64,000 nt of DNA from positions 248,001 to 312,000 of the forward strand of contig CAWAJU010000006.1 in the NCBI GenBank assembly GCA_963782495.1, read 5' to 3'. Source of the stretch: DASQBT01 sp963782495. GTDB lineage: Bacteria > Pseudomonadota > Gammaproteobacteria > Burkholderiales > Thiobacillaceae. The notes under the pieces were generated by a model that made no database searches, was not told the DNA's origin, and worked only from the letters and a program-made list of their open reading frames with translations. Positions 18,363 to 29,312 of the stretch are shown one piece after another; positions within the stretch are counted from its first letter, which is position 1; each line of letters opens with the position of its first letter. Made by a program: the position numbers and the translations under genes.

Positions 18363-19769
18363 CTAGCTGACTTCCAGGTAATTGAGTATGCCCTTGGCCG
18401 CCTCACGTCCTTCCCAGACGGCAGTGACGACCAGATCTGAACCGCGCACCATGTCGCCTCCGGCGAAGATCTTCGGGTTGCCGGTCTGGAAGGCATGCGT
18501 GTGGCCCTTGGCAATCACCCGACCGGTCTGGTCGGTGGTGATGCTCTGTTCGGCAAACCACGACTGCGGATTGGGGCGGAAGCCGAAGGCGATGATGACC
18601 CGGTCGGCCGGAATGATTTCCTCAGAGCCCGGCACCACCACGGGCGTGCGGCGGCCGCGCGCGTCCGGGGGCCCAAGCTCGGTGGTGACGAGCTTTACGC
18701 CCTCCACCTTGTCGAAGCCGACGATTTCCACCGGCTGGCGGTTCCACAGAAAGGAAACGCCTTCTTCCTTGGCATTGGTCACCTCGCGCTTGGAGCCAGG
18801 CATGTTCTTTTCATCGCGTCGATAGGCGCATGTCACCGACGTTGCGCCTTGGCGGATGCCGGTGCGGTTGCAGTCCATGGCGGTATCGCCGCCACCCAGA
18901 ACCACCACGCGTTGGCCCTTCATATTGTGGAAGGCTTCGTCAGGCTTGAGCAAATTGAGGCAATGGCGCACGTTTGAAATGAGGTAGGGCAGGGCTTCCA
19001 AAACCCCGGGCAAGTCCTCGCCCCGGAAGCCACCCTTCATGTAGGTATAGGTACCCATTCCGAGGAAAACCGCATCGTAATCGGCAAGAATCTGCTGCAT
19101 GGGAATGTCCTTGCCGACCTCGACCCCCAGCCTGAACTCGACGCCCATGCCTTCCAATACTTCGCGACGGCGGGTCATGACCCATTTTTCCATTTTGAAT
19201 TCGGGTATGCCAAAGGTCAGCAGGCCACCGATTTCCTCATAGCGGTCGAATACCACGGGGGTGATGCCATTGCGAGCCAGCACATCGGCGCAGCCCAGCC
19301 CTGCTGGCCCGGCGCCGATGACCGCGACCTTCTTGCCGGTCGGGGTGACCTGGCTCATGTCGGGACGCCAACCAGCCTTGAACGCCTCCTCGGCGATGTA
19401 TTTTTCCACCTGACCGATGGTCACCGCGCCAAAGCCGTCGTTGAGGGTGCAGGCACCTTCACACAGCCGGTCCTGGGGACAGACCCGGCCGCAGACTTCG
19501 GGCAGCGAGTTGGTTTGATGCGACAGCTCCGCCGCCTCGAACAAGCGTCCTTCGTTGATCAGCTTGAGCCAGTTGGGAATGTAGTTGTGTACCGGGCACT
19601 TCCATTCGCAATAGGGGTTGCCGCAACCCAGACAGCGCCCGGCCTGCTCAGCCGCATGGCCCGCGTCCATCTTCGCGTAGATCTCCTTGAATTCGTGGAT
19701 GCGGATCACCGCCGGCGTCTTGTCGCCGTCGCGGCGCGGCTGATTCAGAAATTGAAATACATCACCCAT
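18363..19769 (-). CDS. gltD: Glutamate synthase (NADPH) small subunit
   Basis: The FAD-dependent beta subunit feeds electrons from NADPH to GltB. The 468-aa product has the N-terminal iron–sulfur ligand set (CLGCGNPYCEWKCPVHNYIP), further Cys in CGRVCPQDRLCEGAC, an FAD dinucleotide fold (VAVIGAGPAGLGCADVLA) and a second nucleotide-binding fold (VVVLGGGDTAMDC). It lies 31 bases after gltB on the same strand, forming the gltBD operon for ammonium assimilation with glutamine synthetase. Confidence 0.96.
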   Translation of the reverse strand: MGDVFQFLNQPRRDGDKTPAVIRIHEFKEIYAKMDAGHAAEQAGRCLGCGNPYCEWKCPVHNYIPNWLKLINEGRLFEAAELSHQTNSLPEVCGRVCPQDRLCEGACTLNDGFGAVTIGQVEKYIAEEAFKAGWRPDMSQVTPTGKKVAVIGAGPAGLGCADVLARNGITPVVFDRYEEIGGLLTFGIPEFKMEKWVMTRRREVLEGMGVEFRLGVEVGKDIPMQQILADYDAVFLGMGTYTYMKGGFRGEDLPGVLEALPYLISNVRHCLNLLKPDEAFHNMKGQRVVVLGGGDTAMDCNRTGIRQGATSVTCAYRRDEKNMPGSKREVTNAKEEGVSFLWNRQPVEIVGFDKVEGVKLVTTELGPPDARGRRTPVVVPGSEEIIPADRVIIAFGFRPNPQSWFAEQSITTDQTGRVIAKGHTHAFQTGNPKIFAGGDMVRGSDLVVTAVWEGREAAKGILNYLEVS

Positions 19770-19800
19770 GGTTATCTTGTCAGTATGAAGGGAGTGGAGC

Positions 19801-22800
19801 TCAGGCCGGCACGGCTTCCCGCTTGCTGCCGGGAAGGTCGTCGACCAGGGCCTCGATGCTGACGCGCTTGGGCTTGATCAGCCAGAACCTTTCCAGCGCT
19901 GCCTTGTAATCCGCCAGCAGCGCAGTGGCGCGGACCGACCCGGTGAAGCCCAGGTGGCGTTCGATCTGCGCTTTGAGGAATACGCGATAGGGTTCCATTT
20001 CGTCGGTAGTCAGGCGCGCGATGTCGATCAGTTCCTTGTTGTACTTGTTGGCGAAGTCGCCCGACTCGTCGTAGACAAAGCTCATTCCGCCCGACATGCC
20101 GGCGCCGAAATTGATTCCGGTGTCGCCCAGCACAATCACACAGCCGCCGGTCATGTATTCGCAGCAGTGGTCGCCCGCCCCTTCCACCACCGCAAGGGTG
20201 CCGGAGTTGCGTACCCCGAAACGTTCGCCCGCCATGCCTGACGCATAGATCTCGCCACCGGTGGCGCCATACAGGCAGGTATTGCCGATGATGATGTTGC
20301 GGTGGGCTTCGTAGCTTGAAACCTTGGGTGGGTAGATGATCAGCCGGCCCCCGGCCATGCCCTTGCCTACATAGTCGTTGGCGTCGCCTTCCAACTCCAT
20401 CGTCAGGCCTTTGGCGTTCCACACGCCAAAACTCTGGCCTGCCGAACCGCTCAGCATCAAATGGATGGTGTCATCCGGCAGCCCGGTATCACCATGCGCC
20501 TTGGCGATTTCCCCCGACAACCTCGCGCCGATCGAACGGTTGACATTGCGCACCGCGTAGTCAAAGCGGGCCCTCTTCCTGGCCTGGATCGAAGGCAGCG
20601 CATCCTTTACCATCTGTTCCGCCAGCTCACCCTTGTCGAAGCTGGGATTGCGCTCCTGCAGGCAATAGCGCGGCTCGTCGGCAGGAATCCCACCCTGGGT
20701 CAGCAGCACAGCCAGTTTCAGTTTCCTTTGCCTGGGGGTCGCGCCTTCCATCAGCTCGAGCAGATCAGTGCGGCCGATCAGGTCGGTCAACTTTTTCACC
20801 CCGAGATCCGCCATCAACTCGCGTGTTTCCTGAGCCATGAAGGTGAAGAAGTTCACCACCATGTCGGGCAGGCCAATAAAGTATTTCTTGCGCAAGGTGT
20901 CGTTCTGGGTTGCGACCCCGGTCGCGCAGTTGTTCAGGTGGCAGATGCGCAGGTATTTGCAACCCAGCGCGACCATGGGGCCGGTGCCGAAGCCGAAGGA
21001 CTCGGCACCCAGGATCGCGGCCTTGATCACATCCAGCCCGGTCTTGAGGCCACCGTCGGTTTGCACCCGTACCCGGCCGCGCAAGCCGTTGGCGCGCAAC
21101 ACCTGCTGCGCTTCGGACAGCCCCAGTTCCCAGGGCGTGCCGGCGTATTTCACCGAAGTCAGGGGCGAGGCGCCGGTGCCGCCGTCATAGCCTGAGATGG
21201 TGATCAGGTCGGCATAGGCCTTGGCCACCCCGGCGGCCACCGTACCCACGCCGGGTTCGGCGACCAGCTTGACCGACACGAGCGCACTCGGATTGACCTG
21301 CTTCAAGTCAAAGATGAGCTGGGCCAGATCCTCAATGGAGTAAATGTCATGGTGCGGCGGCGGCGAGATCAGCGGCGTGCCGGGCTTGCAATAGCGCAGC
21401 GCGGCGATGGTGGCGGACACCTTGTCACCGGGCAACTGGCCACCCTCGCCGGGCTTGGCACCCTGAGCAATCTTGATCTGCAGCACCTCGGCGCTGACCA
21501 GATAGGCGGGCGTCACGCCAAATCGGCCGGAAGCGACCTGTTTGATCTTGGAGGTTCGGATCGAGCCGTAACGCTTGGGATCTTCGCCGCCTTCGCCTGA
21601 ATTGGAGCGGCCGCCGATGCGGTTCATGCCTTCAGCAAGGGCCTCGTGGGCTTCCGGCGACAAGGCGCCAAGCGACATGCCGGCACTGTCAAAGCGCTTG
21701 AGGATGGATTCCACCGGTTCCACTTCGTCGAGCGAAATCGGGTTCGCGCCAAACTTCGGTTTCATCAGGTCGCGGATCATCGCCACCGGCCGGGTGTTTA
21801 CCAGCGCCGAGTATTTCTTGTATTCGTCATAGCTGCCGTCCTGCACCGCCTTCTGCAATTGCTGCACCACGTCGGGGTTGTAGGCGTGAAACTCTTCGCC
21901 AAAAATGAACTTGAGCAGCCCGCCTGCGGTAAGCGGCTTCATCGGATTGCAGGCCGCCTTGTGCAGCAGCTTCTGGTCGATTTCGAAATCGGCAAAATCG
22001 GCTCCGGAGATGCGCGAAACCGTGCCTTTCAGGCTCAGTTCGATGACCTCCTCATGGATGCCCACCGCCTCGAACAACTGCGCGCCGCGGTAGCTGGACA
22101 CCAGGGAAATGCCCATCTTGGACAGCACTTTGTACAGGCCCTTGTCCATGCCCTTGCGGTAATTTGCCAGGGCCTTGTCGAGGCCCAGTTTGACCTCGCC
22201 AGATTTCACGAACTCGCCGATCACCTGGTAGGCCAGATAGGGATAGACTGCCGTAGCCCCATAGCCGATCTGACAGGCGTAATGATGCGGATCGCGCACG
22301 GTGCCGGTTTCCACCACGATGTTGGCGTCACAGCGGATGCCCGCGGTGATCAGCGCATGGTGCACCGCGCCGGTGGCAAACAGGGCGGGAATGGGCAATC
22401 GGTCCCGGCTGAATTCACGATCCGACAGCACCAGGATCACCTTGCCGGCCTTGACCGCGGCCACTGCGTCGGCCGCAAGTCTTTCCACTGCGGATTTCAA
22501 GTTGCAGGCGGCGGGGTCATACAGCAGGGACAAGGTAATGCTCGCGTATTCCGCATTGGTCTGACCTGTCACCGCGACGAAGGCTTCATGCGACAGCAGT
22601 GGCGAATGCACTTCAAGCCGGCGCGCGTGTTCCGGGGTTTCCTCAAACAGGTTGCGTTCCGGACCGAAGCAGGTATTGAGCGACATCACGATCGCCTCGC
22701 GGATCGGGTCGATCGGCGGATTGGTCACTTGGGCGAACTGCTGGCGCAGGTAATCGTAGGGCGAGCGCACCTTCTGCGAGAGCACGGCCATGGGTGTATC

Positions 22801-24288
22801 GTCGCCCATCGAGCCCAGCGCTTCCTGACCGTCTTCCGCCAATACCCGGATGATCTGGTCGCGTTCCTCGAAACTGACATTGAACAGCTTCTGCTGGGTG
22901 AGCAGTGAGAAGGTGTCCATGAGTTCGAGATCGCCATCCTGATAGGTGCCGAACTCCAGCTTGCGTGCCTGCTTGAGCCATTCGCGATAGGGATGGCGGG
23001 TCTTAAGTTCGCGGTCAATGTCCTCGGGTAGAAGCAGTTTGCCGGTGGCGAGGTCAGCCGCCACCATCTGGCCGGGGCGCACCCGGCCTTTCATCACCAC
23101 GTTTTCCGGGCCGTAGCTCCACACCCCGACCTCCGAAGCGATGGTCAGGATGCGATCTTTGGTCAACACCCAACGCGCCGGGCGCAGGCCGTTGCGGTCC
23201 AACATGCAGACCCCGTAGCGGCCGTCGGTCATCACCACGCCCGCAGGGCCGTCCCAGGGTTCCATGTGCATGGACTGGACTTCGTAGAAGGCGCGCAGAT
23301 CCGGGTCCATGTTCTCCACGTTCTGCCAGGCCGGCGGCACCACCAGGCGCAGGGCGCGGAACAGCGGCACGCCGCCCATCACCAAGCCTTCGATCATGTT
23401 GTCCAGGCTCATCGAGTCGGAACCGTCGGTACCGACCATGGGACGGACATCATCCATGTTCGGGATGAGTTCGCTCTTGAACTTCATCTCCCGCGCCTGG
23501 TTCCAGTTGCGGTTGCCCTGCACCGTGTTGATTTCGCCGTTGTGCGCCAGATAGCGGAACGGCTGGGCCAATCGCCATTCCGGCCAGGTGTTGGTGGAGA
23601 AGCGCTGATGGAATACGATCAGGCTGGAGGCGAAGCGCGGGTCTTTCAGGTCCGGAAAGAACAGCGGGAGATTGGACGGCAGCACCAGGCCCTTATAGGA
23701 AATGACCTGTGAGGACAGGGTTGGCAGGTAAAAATAGCGGTCACCTTTCGTGGCCTTTTCCGCCAGGCGACGCGCAATATAGAGTTTGCGGTCGAAGCGG
23801 GTTTCATCCACGTCCGCCGGGCAGTTGACGAAAATCTGCTCGAAGTGGGGCAGGGTGTTGAGGGCATACTGGCCGCAAACGGTGGTGTCGACCGGCACCT
23901 TGCGAAAGCCCGCGACCCCCAAACCCTGGGCGCTTAACGCCTGGATGAGCGCATCCTTGGCGGCCTGCTGCTGGGTGGCGTCCGGGGACAGAAACACCAG
24001 CGCAGCGGCGTAACGTTCGGCGAGCTTGACGCCGGCATCCTGTGCGACGGCACGCAGGAAGGCATCCGGCTTTTTGAACAAGAGTCCGCAACCGTCACCC
24101 GACAGGCCGTCGGCGGCAATGGCGCCGCGGTGGGTCATGCAGGCGAGCGAGGAGATCGCGGTTTGCACCAGCTTGTGGGAGGGCTGGTTGTCCATTTGGG
24201 CAATCAGCCCAAAGCCGCAGGAATCCTGCTCGAAATCCGGGGAGTAGAGCGTCCCCTCAAGCCAGCGTTGTCTTTGCATGGATGACAT
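19801..24288 (-). CDS. gltB: Glutamate synthase (NADPH) large subunit
   Basis: A 1495-aa enzyme that transfers the amide of glutamine to 2-oxoglutarate. It has an N-terminal class II amidotransferase domain, with the nucleophile Cys near residue 24 (DSCGFGLIAQ) exposed after removal of a short propeptide, a central domain, the FMN-binding synthase domain (GEGGEDPKRY, GYDGGTGASPLTS) with the 3Fe-4S cysteines in CKYLRICHLNNCATGVATQ, and the C-terminal beta-helix domain (GGRLIIYPP, YASGMAGERFGVRNSG). The start may be the ATG at 24288 or the second Met four codons on. Confidence 0.96.
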   Translation of the reverse strand: MSSMQRQRWLEGTLYSPDFEQDSCGFGLIAQMDNQPSHKLVQTAISSLACMTHRGAIAADGLSGDGCGLLFKKPDAFLRAVAQDAGVKLAERYAAALVFLSPDATQQQAAKDALIQALSAQGLGVAGFRKVPVDTTVCGQYALNTLPHFEQIFVNCPADVDETRFDRKLYIARRLAEKATKGDRYFYLPTLSSQVISYKGLVLPSNLPLFFPDLKDPRFASSLIVFHQRFSTNTWPEWRLAQPFRYLAHNGEINTVQGNRNWNQAREMKFKSELIPNMDDVRPMVGTDGSDSMSLDNMIEGLVMGGVPLFRALRLVVPPAWQNVENMDPDLRAFYEVQSMHMEPWDGPAGVVMTDGRYGVCMLDRNGLRPARWVLTKDRILTIASEVGVWSYGPENVVMKGRVRPGQMVAADLATGKLLLPEDIDRELKTRHPYREWLKQARKLEFGTYQDGDLELMDTFSLLTQQKLFNVSFEERDQIIRVLAEDGQEALGSMGDDTPMAVLSQKVRSPYDYLRQQFAQVTNPPIDPIREAIVMSLNTCFGPERNLFEETPEHARRLEVHSPLLSHEAFVAVTGQTNAEYASITLSLLYDPAACNLKSAVERLAADAVAAVKAGKVILVLSDREFSRDRLPIPALFATGAVHHALITAGIRCDANIVVETGTVRDPHHYACQIGYGATAVYPYLAYQVIGEFVKSGEVKLGLDKALANYRKGMDKGLYKVLSKMGISLVSSYRGAQLFEAVGIHEEVIELSLKGTVSRISGADFADFEIDQKLLHKAACNPMKPLTAGGLLKFIFGEEFHAYNPDVVQQLQKAVQDGSYDEYKKYSALVNTRPVAMIRDLMKPKFGANPISLDEVEPVESILKRFDSAGMSLGALSPEAHEALAEGMNRIGGRSNSGEGGEDPKRYGSIRTSKIKQVASGRFGVTPAYLVSAEVLQIKIAQGAKPGEGGQLPGDKVSATIAALRYCKPGTPLISPPPHHDIYSIEDLAQLIFDLKQVNPSALVSVKLVAEPGVGTVAAGVAKAYADLITISGYDGGTGASPLTSVKYAGTPWELGLSEAQQVLRANGLRGRVRVQTDGGLKTGLDVIKAAILGAESFGFGTGPMVALGCKYLRICHLNNCATGVATQNDTLRKKYFIGLPDMVVNFFTFMAQETRELMADLGVKKLTDLIGRTDLLELMEGATPRQRKLKLAVLLTQGGIPADEPRYCLQERNPSFDKGELAEQMVKDALPSIQARKRARFDYAVRNVNRSIGARLSGEIAKAHGDTGLPDDTIHLMLSGSAGQSFGVWNAKGLTMELEGDANDYVGKGMAGGRLIIYPPKVSSYEAHRNIIIGNTCLYGATGGEIYASGMAGERFGVRNSGTLAVVEGAGDHCCEYMTGGCVIVLGDTGINFGAGMSGGMSFVYDESGDFANKYNKELIDIARLTTDEMEPYRVFLKAQIERHLGFTGSVRATALLADYKAALERFWLIKPKRVSIEALVDDLPGSKREAVPA

Positions 24289-24606
24289 CCAAAAAACCGG
24301 CCCCGAAATTTGGGCGAAAAGGATCTCATTCTAGCGCCAAGCCGAGGGGCGGGGCAATGGTCTCGGGGAATTTCCCCAGTCCGAACAAGGGGTTCCGGCC
24401 GGCCTCATATTCCTCCCTTGGCAACGCCCCAAGAATAACAGGTCGTCAGCCTCCAATTTCCAATGCGGCGCACGCCGGCATCCATTCTCCGGCAGTGCGG
24501 GTTCCTTGCGGAAAAGCGGTCGATTGGCCGGCCCTGCCTCAACTTTGGCCAGGATAGTCCCGAAATAGTATCTAGGGCGCGTTAACAGGCCCTTGATGGG
24601 TCAATT
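24289..24606. other. Divergent gltB / diguanylate cyclase promoter region
   Basis: A gap of about 320 bases between divergent genes. It should hold both promoters, but I see no strong consensus -35/-10 pair, riboswitch or repeat beyond a short GC-rich palindrome (ggggaatttcccc) near 24366. Confidence 0.45.
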
Positions 24607-27600
24607 GGAGGCTCCCCCTATTGGAAGTCCGGAACGGCATAGTCACGCGAGCATCGCTGTTCGCCGCATTGAGCGTTGTGCTGCTGCTCTGGCTGGCCGC
24701 GTCCTGGTTCATCGCCAACCGCATCATGCAGAGGGCCTCGCAGAACCTGGTCAAGGAAGAATCGACGGTGGTGGAGAGGCGCGCCCAGAATATCGCAAGA
24801 AACGTCGCGCAGAGCATCACCTATCTGCATGGCATCCCGTCACTGATCGCAAAAGACGAACGTACGCTAAGGGCCCTGCGTCGTCCGGGGGTGAGTTCTG
24901 CATCGGCATCCCTCGCACCCGAATTGAAGAAGCAGGCGTGGTCCGCTGACGCACTGCTGCTGGCGCTGGATGGGCATCTGGATCTGGTCGCCCGATCTCT
25001 GGGAGTGGACGTGTTGTGGGTCATGAACGCGTCGGGGGACTCAATCGCCGCGAGCAATGCAGGCAAACCGCAGAGTTTCGTCGGAACGAATTATGCCGAC
25101 CGGGAATACTTCACCGCCGCCATGGGTGGCAAGCTGGGGCAGCAGTACGCGATGGGAAGAAAAACCAATATTCCGGGACTGTTCTTCAGTGCGCCGGTGA
25201 TGGTGGATGGCCGTATCGTCGGCGTGGTGACGGCCAAGACTGACTTGCCCAAACTGTCGTTCTGGGTCAACCAGGCTGAGGCCCTCGTCTCGGACATGTA
25301 TGGTGTTGTAATCCTGGCGAAGGACCAGGGCCTCGAAATGCGCGCGCTCCCCGGGGCTTCAGTTTTCGTGCTTTCCGATGCCGCACGAATGGCCCGCTAC
25401 AAGCGTAGGGACTTTCCGCCGCTGTTCATTCAGTCCTGGGGTAACGCGCGTCTTTCAAGCTTGTTGCGCATCGACCACGATGACGTACCGAGCCTGATGG
25501 CGCGTCGCGCAGTTCCGGGCAGTGGCATCGAGGTCCATGTACTTAGGCGGCTTCCCGCGGTCGTGGCATACGAGAAGGAAAGGCTGCAACAATTTCTGCT
25601 CCTGGCCATATCAGGTTCGGTCCTGCTGCTGATGGTTGCGGGAACCATCAATGTCTTTCTCATCCACCGCGACGCGCGGCGCCGCATGGCGCAATCCCTG
25701 TCGCTGCAGCGCGCCACCATTGAATCGACTGCCGACGGCATCCTGGTAGTGGATCGCGATGGCCAGGTCACAAGCTATAACCAGCGCTTCGTCGACATCT
25801 GGCATGTGCCAACAACGCTCCTTGCCAGTCACAACGACCAGAAACTGCTCGACTTCGTCTGCGGCCAGATGGCTGAGCCGAAGCGTTTCCTGGTCAAGGT
25901 TCGCGAACTCTACGCGCGCCCGGACGAGTCTTCATTCGATTTGCTTAATTTCGCCGACGGACGGACCGTGGAACGCTATTCGCAACCACAGCGCCTGGAC
26001 GGCGAGGTGGTGGGTCGGGTCTGGAGTTTCCGTGACATCACCGAGCGCAATCGAGCTGAACATGCTTTGCGCATCGCCGCCACCGCCTTCGAGTCGCTTG
26101 ATGGCATGACCGTCACAGACGCAGACGGCCGCATCCTGCAGATCAACCGCGCGTTTAGCGAATTGACCGGCTATGCACCCGAGGAGGTCATAGGCAAGAC
26201 GACTGCCTTCCTCAAGTCGGGGCGCCACGACGACGAGTTCTATCGGCAGATGTGGGAGCGGCTGAAGCAGACCGGTCATTGGCAGGGTGAAATCTGGAAT
26301 CGCCGCAAGAACGGCGAAATTTTTCCCGTGTGGCTGGCGATCAGTTCAGTGAAGGGTCCGGACGGGGCGGTCACCAACTATGTCGGCGCATCTACCGACA
26401 TCACCCAGCGCAAGGCGTCGGAAGACCAGATACGCAGCCTGGCCTTTTTCGATCCGTTGACCAAGTTGCCCAACCGGCGGCTCCTTCTCGACCGGCTCGA
26501 TCACGCCCTGTCCGGCAGCCAGCGCTACGCTCGTTATGGCGCAGTCATGTTCATCGACATCGATCATTTCAAGGCGCTTAACGATACCCAGGGTCATGCG
26601 GTGGGGGATCTTCTGCTGGTGGAGGTCGCCCAGCGGCTGCAAGCCAGCATCAGAGAAGGTGACACTGTCTCGAGATTGGGTGGCGACGAGTTCATCATCA
26701 TGCTGGAGAATCTGAGCAATGACCGCGCCCAGGCGGCCGCACAGGTTGAGGCGGTGGCCGAGAAAATCCAGGCCGCCATCAGCAGGCCCTATGCGCTCAG
26801 ATGCGGCGAAGAGCAGCGGCCCCAGGATTTCCACTGTACCTCCAGCATAGGTATCAGCCTGTTCATGGGCCATATGGAAACGGCCGATGAGCTGCTCAAG
26901 CGCGCCGATGTGGCCATGTACCAGGCGAAATCAGCCGGACGCAACACCGTCCGGTTCTTTGATCCCGACATGCAGGCTACGCTGGAAATCCGCACCGCGA
27001 TGGAAGCCGACTTGCGCCAGGCGCTGGCCAATCGTGAATTCGAGCTCCATTATCAGATCCAGGTCGATCGCCGGCAGAGCTTGATCGGCGCCGAAATTCT
27101 GCTCAGGTGGAACAGTCCCGCTCGCGGACTGGTTTCCCCGGTCGCGTTCATTCCCCTGGCGGAAGAAACCGGGCTGATCGCGCCGATCGGGCTTTGGGTT
27201 CTGCAGAGCGCCTGCGCTCAGCTCAAGGCGTGGGCTGTGGATCCGGCCCGGCGCAACCTGCAACTGGCAGTCAATATCAGCCCGCGCCAGTTCCGCCAGG
27301 ACAATTTCATCAGCCAGGTCTTGGAGGTGCTGGAACAGACCGGCGTGAACCCATCACGGCTCAAGCTGGAACTGACCGAAGGCCTGGTGTTGAACAATGT
27401 CGAAGACAGCATCGAGAAGATGCATGCACTGCGCGCGTTGGGGCTCGAGTTTTCGATGGACGACTTCGGCACCGGTTACTCATCCCTTTCCTATCTCAAG
27501 AAGCTGCCCCTGAGCCAGCTGAAAATAGACCGCTCCTTTGTCCAAGACCTCAGCACCGATGCGAATGACGCGACCATCGTGCGCACCATTATCACAATGG

Positions 27601-27788
27601 GTCGCACCCTGGGTCTGGAGGTAATCGCCGAAGGGGTCGAAACCGAGGAGCAGCATGAGTTTCTCTATCAGAATGGTTGCAGCGCCTTCCAGGGTTACTT
27701 GTTCGGCCGCCCCCTCCCAAGGAGTGAATTCGAGGAATTGCTTGACCGGCATGCGCGGTCGCCCAGGCCCGAGCAACTGCACGCATAG
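24607..27788 (+). CDS. Membrane-anchored PAS–GGDEF–EAL protein (coding from 24621)
   Basis: A 1055-aa c-di-GMP enzyme. The start is a TTG at 24621, nine bases after a strong GGAGG site (24607–24611, included in these coordinates). Order: transmembrane helix (about residues 8–30), periplasmic Cache-type sensor domain, second transmembrane helix (about 325–348), two PAS domains, GGDEF with an intact active site (Gly687–Phe691) and an EAL domain reading EIL at 825–827. The other phosphodiesterase motifs (DDFGTGYSSL, IAEGVET) are kept. It may make or break c-di-GMP depending on its periplasmic signal. It stands alone between gltB and the efflux operon. Confidence 0.88.
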
Positions 27789-27851
27789 GCGTACTCAGCG
27801 CGATAGCTAATCCGGCTTGCCCTGTCGCAGCGGCGTCGGACGCTGCATGGA

Positions 27852-29312
27852 CTATCTGGACTGTGGCGATCCCAGACTAAGTGTCCGCTCCAGTTTCAAG
27901 GTGTTGGCCGGGTTATCGGCGACCATCCCGTTCCACCCGCCACCGAGTGACTTGACGAGATCCGCGGTGGCCGCCAGCTCCGCGCGGCGGGCGTCGATCG
28001 TGTCCTGCTGGGCCTGATAGAGATTGCGTTGGGCGTCCAGCACCTGCAGATAGTTGTCCACGCCATTCTTGTAGCGCAGCTCGGCTAGCTCCAGCGTCTG
28101 CGCCAACGCTTCGCTGCGGCGCTGGTCGGCGGCGGCCAGTTCGGCCGACTGCCGGTGAGCGACCAAGGCATCGAGAACTTCGCGGAACGCTCCCTGAACG
28201 GCCTGCTCGTAGGTCAGCAAGGCCTGGGTCTGGCCCGCATCGGCGGCCTGGAGGCCGGCCTTGGTGCGGCCGACGTCGAACACGGATTCCACCAGATCAG
28301 CGCTCAAGCCCCAAATGGTGGTGGGCCCGGAGAACAGGCTGGCCAGACGTTTGCTCTCCGAACCGAAATTGCCGGTCAGAGACAAGTCGGGGAAGAGCGC
28401 GGCCTTGGCCTGCCGTATGCCGGCCTGTGCGGCCAGCAAACCCTGTTCGGCCTGACGCAAGTCCGGCCGGCGCGCCAGCAATTCCGAGGGCAGACCGGCA
28501 GGGACGGCCGGTGGTTGGCCCATCTTCTCCAGTTCGGCGCCGCGTGCCATCTGTTGTTCGACCAGGGCGCGCGGGCTGCGTCCAAGCAATTGCGCCAAGG
28601 CCAGTTCCTGCTGGCGGGTGGACTGGGCAAGCTGGGCGATGGAAGCGTCCGTGGCGGCCAACTCGCCCTCGGCCTGGCGCAGATCCAGCTCGGAACTGAC
28701 ACCGTGCTCGACGCGCAGACGTTGCAGGTCTGCGGCGTCCTGACGATTGCTGCGGGTCTCGCGCGCAAGTTCCATCTTGGCGTCCAGGGCGCGCAGCGCG
28801 AAGTAGTCCTTCACCACATCGCTTTCGAGGCTTGTGCGGACGACTTCGCCCGCGTATTCGGTCGCCAGAAGGTTGGCGCGCGCCGCGTCGGTGGCCGCGC
28901 GGTAGCGTCCCCACAGGTCCACCTCATAGGCAGCCTGCAGATTGAGCTTGAAATCGTTGTTGATCGGGGAGGGAATCGGGAAACTGCCCAACTCGCTTAC
29001 CCGAGTGCGGCCGGCATGGGCACCGATCTGTGCGGTTGGATACTGGTCCGCGCGCGTGAGGCCCAGATTGGCACGTGCCGCGTCGATGCGTGCCGCAGCC
29101 AGGCGGATGTCGGTGTTGTGGGCAAGCGCCTCTTCGATCAGCGCATCCAGGATCGGGTCGCGGTACGCTTTCCACCAGTCCCCAGCGAGGGGTGTTTGAG
29201 CCTGTCCTTGCGGCCACGCGGCGGGTAGCTCGGTATGCAGCTGCTTCATCTCCGGCAGGGTGAAGCACCCGCCCAAACTTAGCAGGATCAGGGCCAGAAC
29301 CGTCTTACGCAT
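27852..29312 (-). CDS. Outer-membrane efflux lipoprotein (NodT/OprM family)
   Basis: Outer-membrane channel of a tripartite pump, 486 aa. A lipoprotein signal ends LSLGGC, so the mature N-terminal Cys would be acylated. The body shows the two TolC-type repeats with long helices (LIEEALAHNTDIRLAAARIDAA; AYEVDLWGRYRAATDAARANL) and the closing YKNGVDNYLQVLDAQRNLYQAQ. The ATG at 29312 has an aaggac site and overlaps the 3' end of the pump gene by eight bases; an upstream TTG at 29330 is less likely. Last gene of the RND operon. Confidence 0.92.
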   Translation of the reverse strand: MRKTVLALILLSLGGCFTLPEMKQLHTELPAAWPQGQAQTPLAGDWWKAYRDPILDALIEEALAHNTDIRLAAARIDAARANLGLTRADQYPTAQIGAHAGRTRVSELGSFPIPSPINNDFKLNLQAAYEVDLWGRYRAATDAARANLLATEYAGEVVRTSLESDVVKDYFALRALDAKMELARETRSNRQDAADLQRLRVEHGVSSELDLRQAEGELAATDASIAQLAQSTRQQELALAQLLGRSPRALVEQQMARGAELEKMGQPPAVPAGLPSELLARRPDLRQAEQGLLAAQAGIRQAKAALFPDLSLTGNFGSESKRLASLFSGPTTIWGLSADLVESVFDVGRTKAGLQAADAGQTQALLTYEQAVQGAFREVLDALVAHRQSAELAAADQRRSEALAQTLELAELRYKNGVDNYLQVLDAQRNLYQAQQDTIDARRAELAATADLVKSLGGGWNGMVADNPANTLKLERTLSLGSPQSR

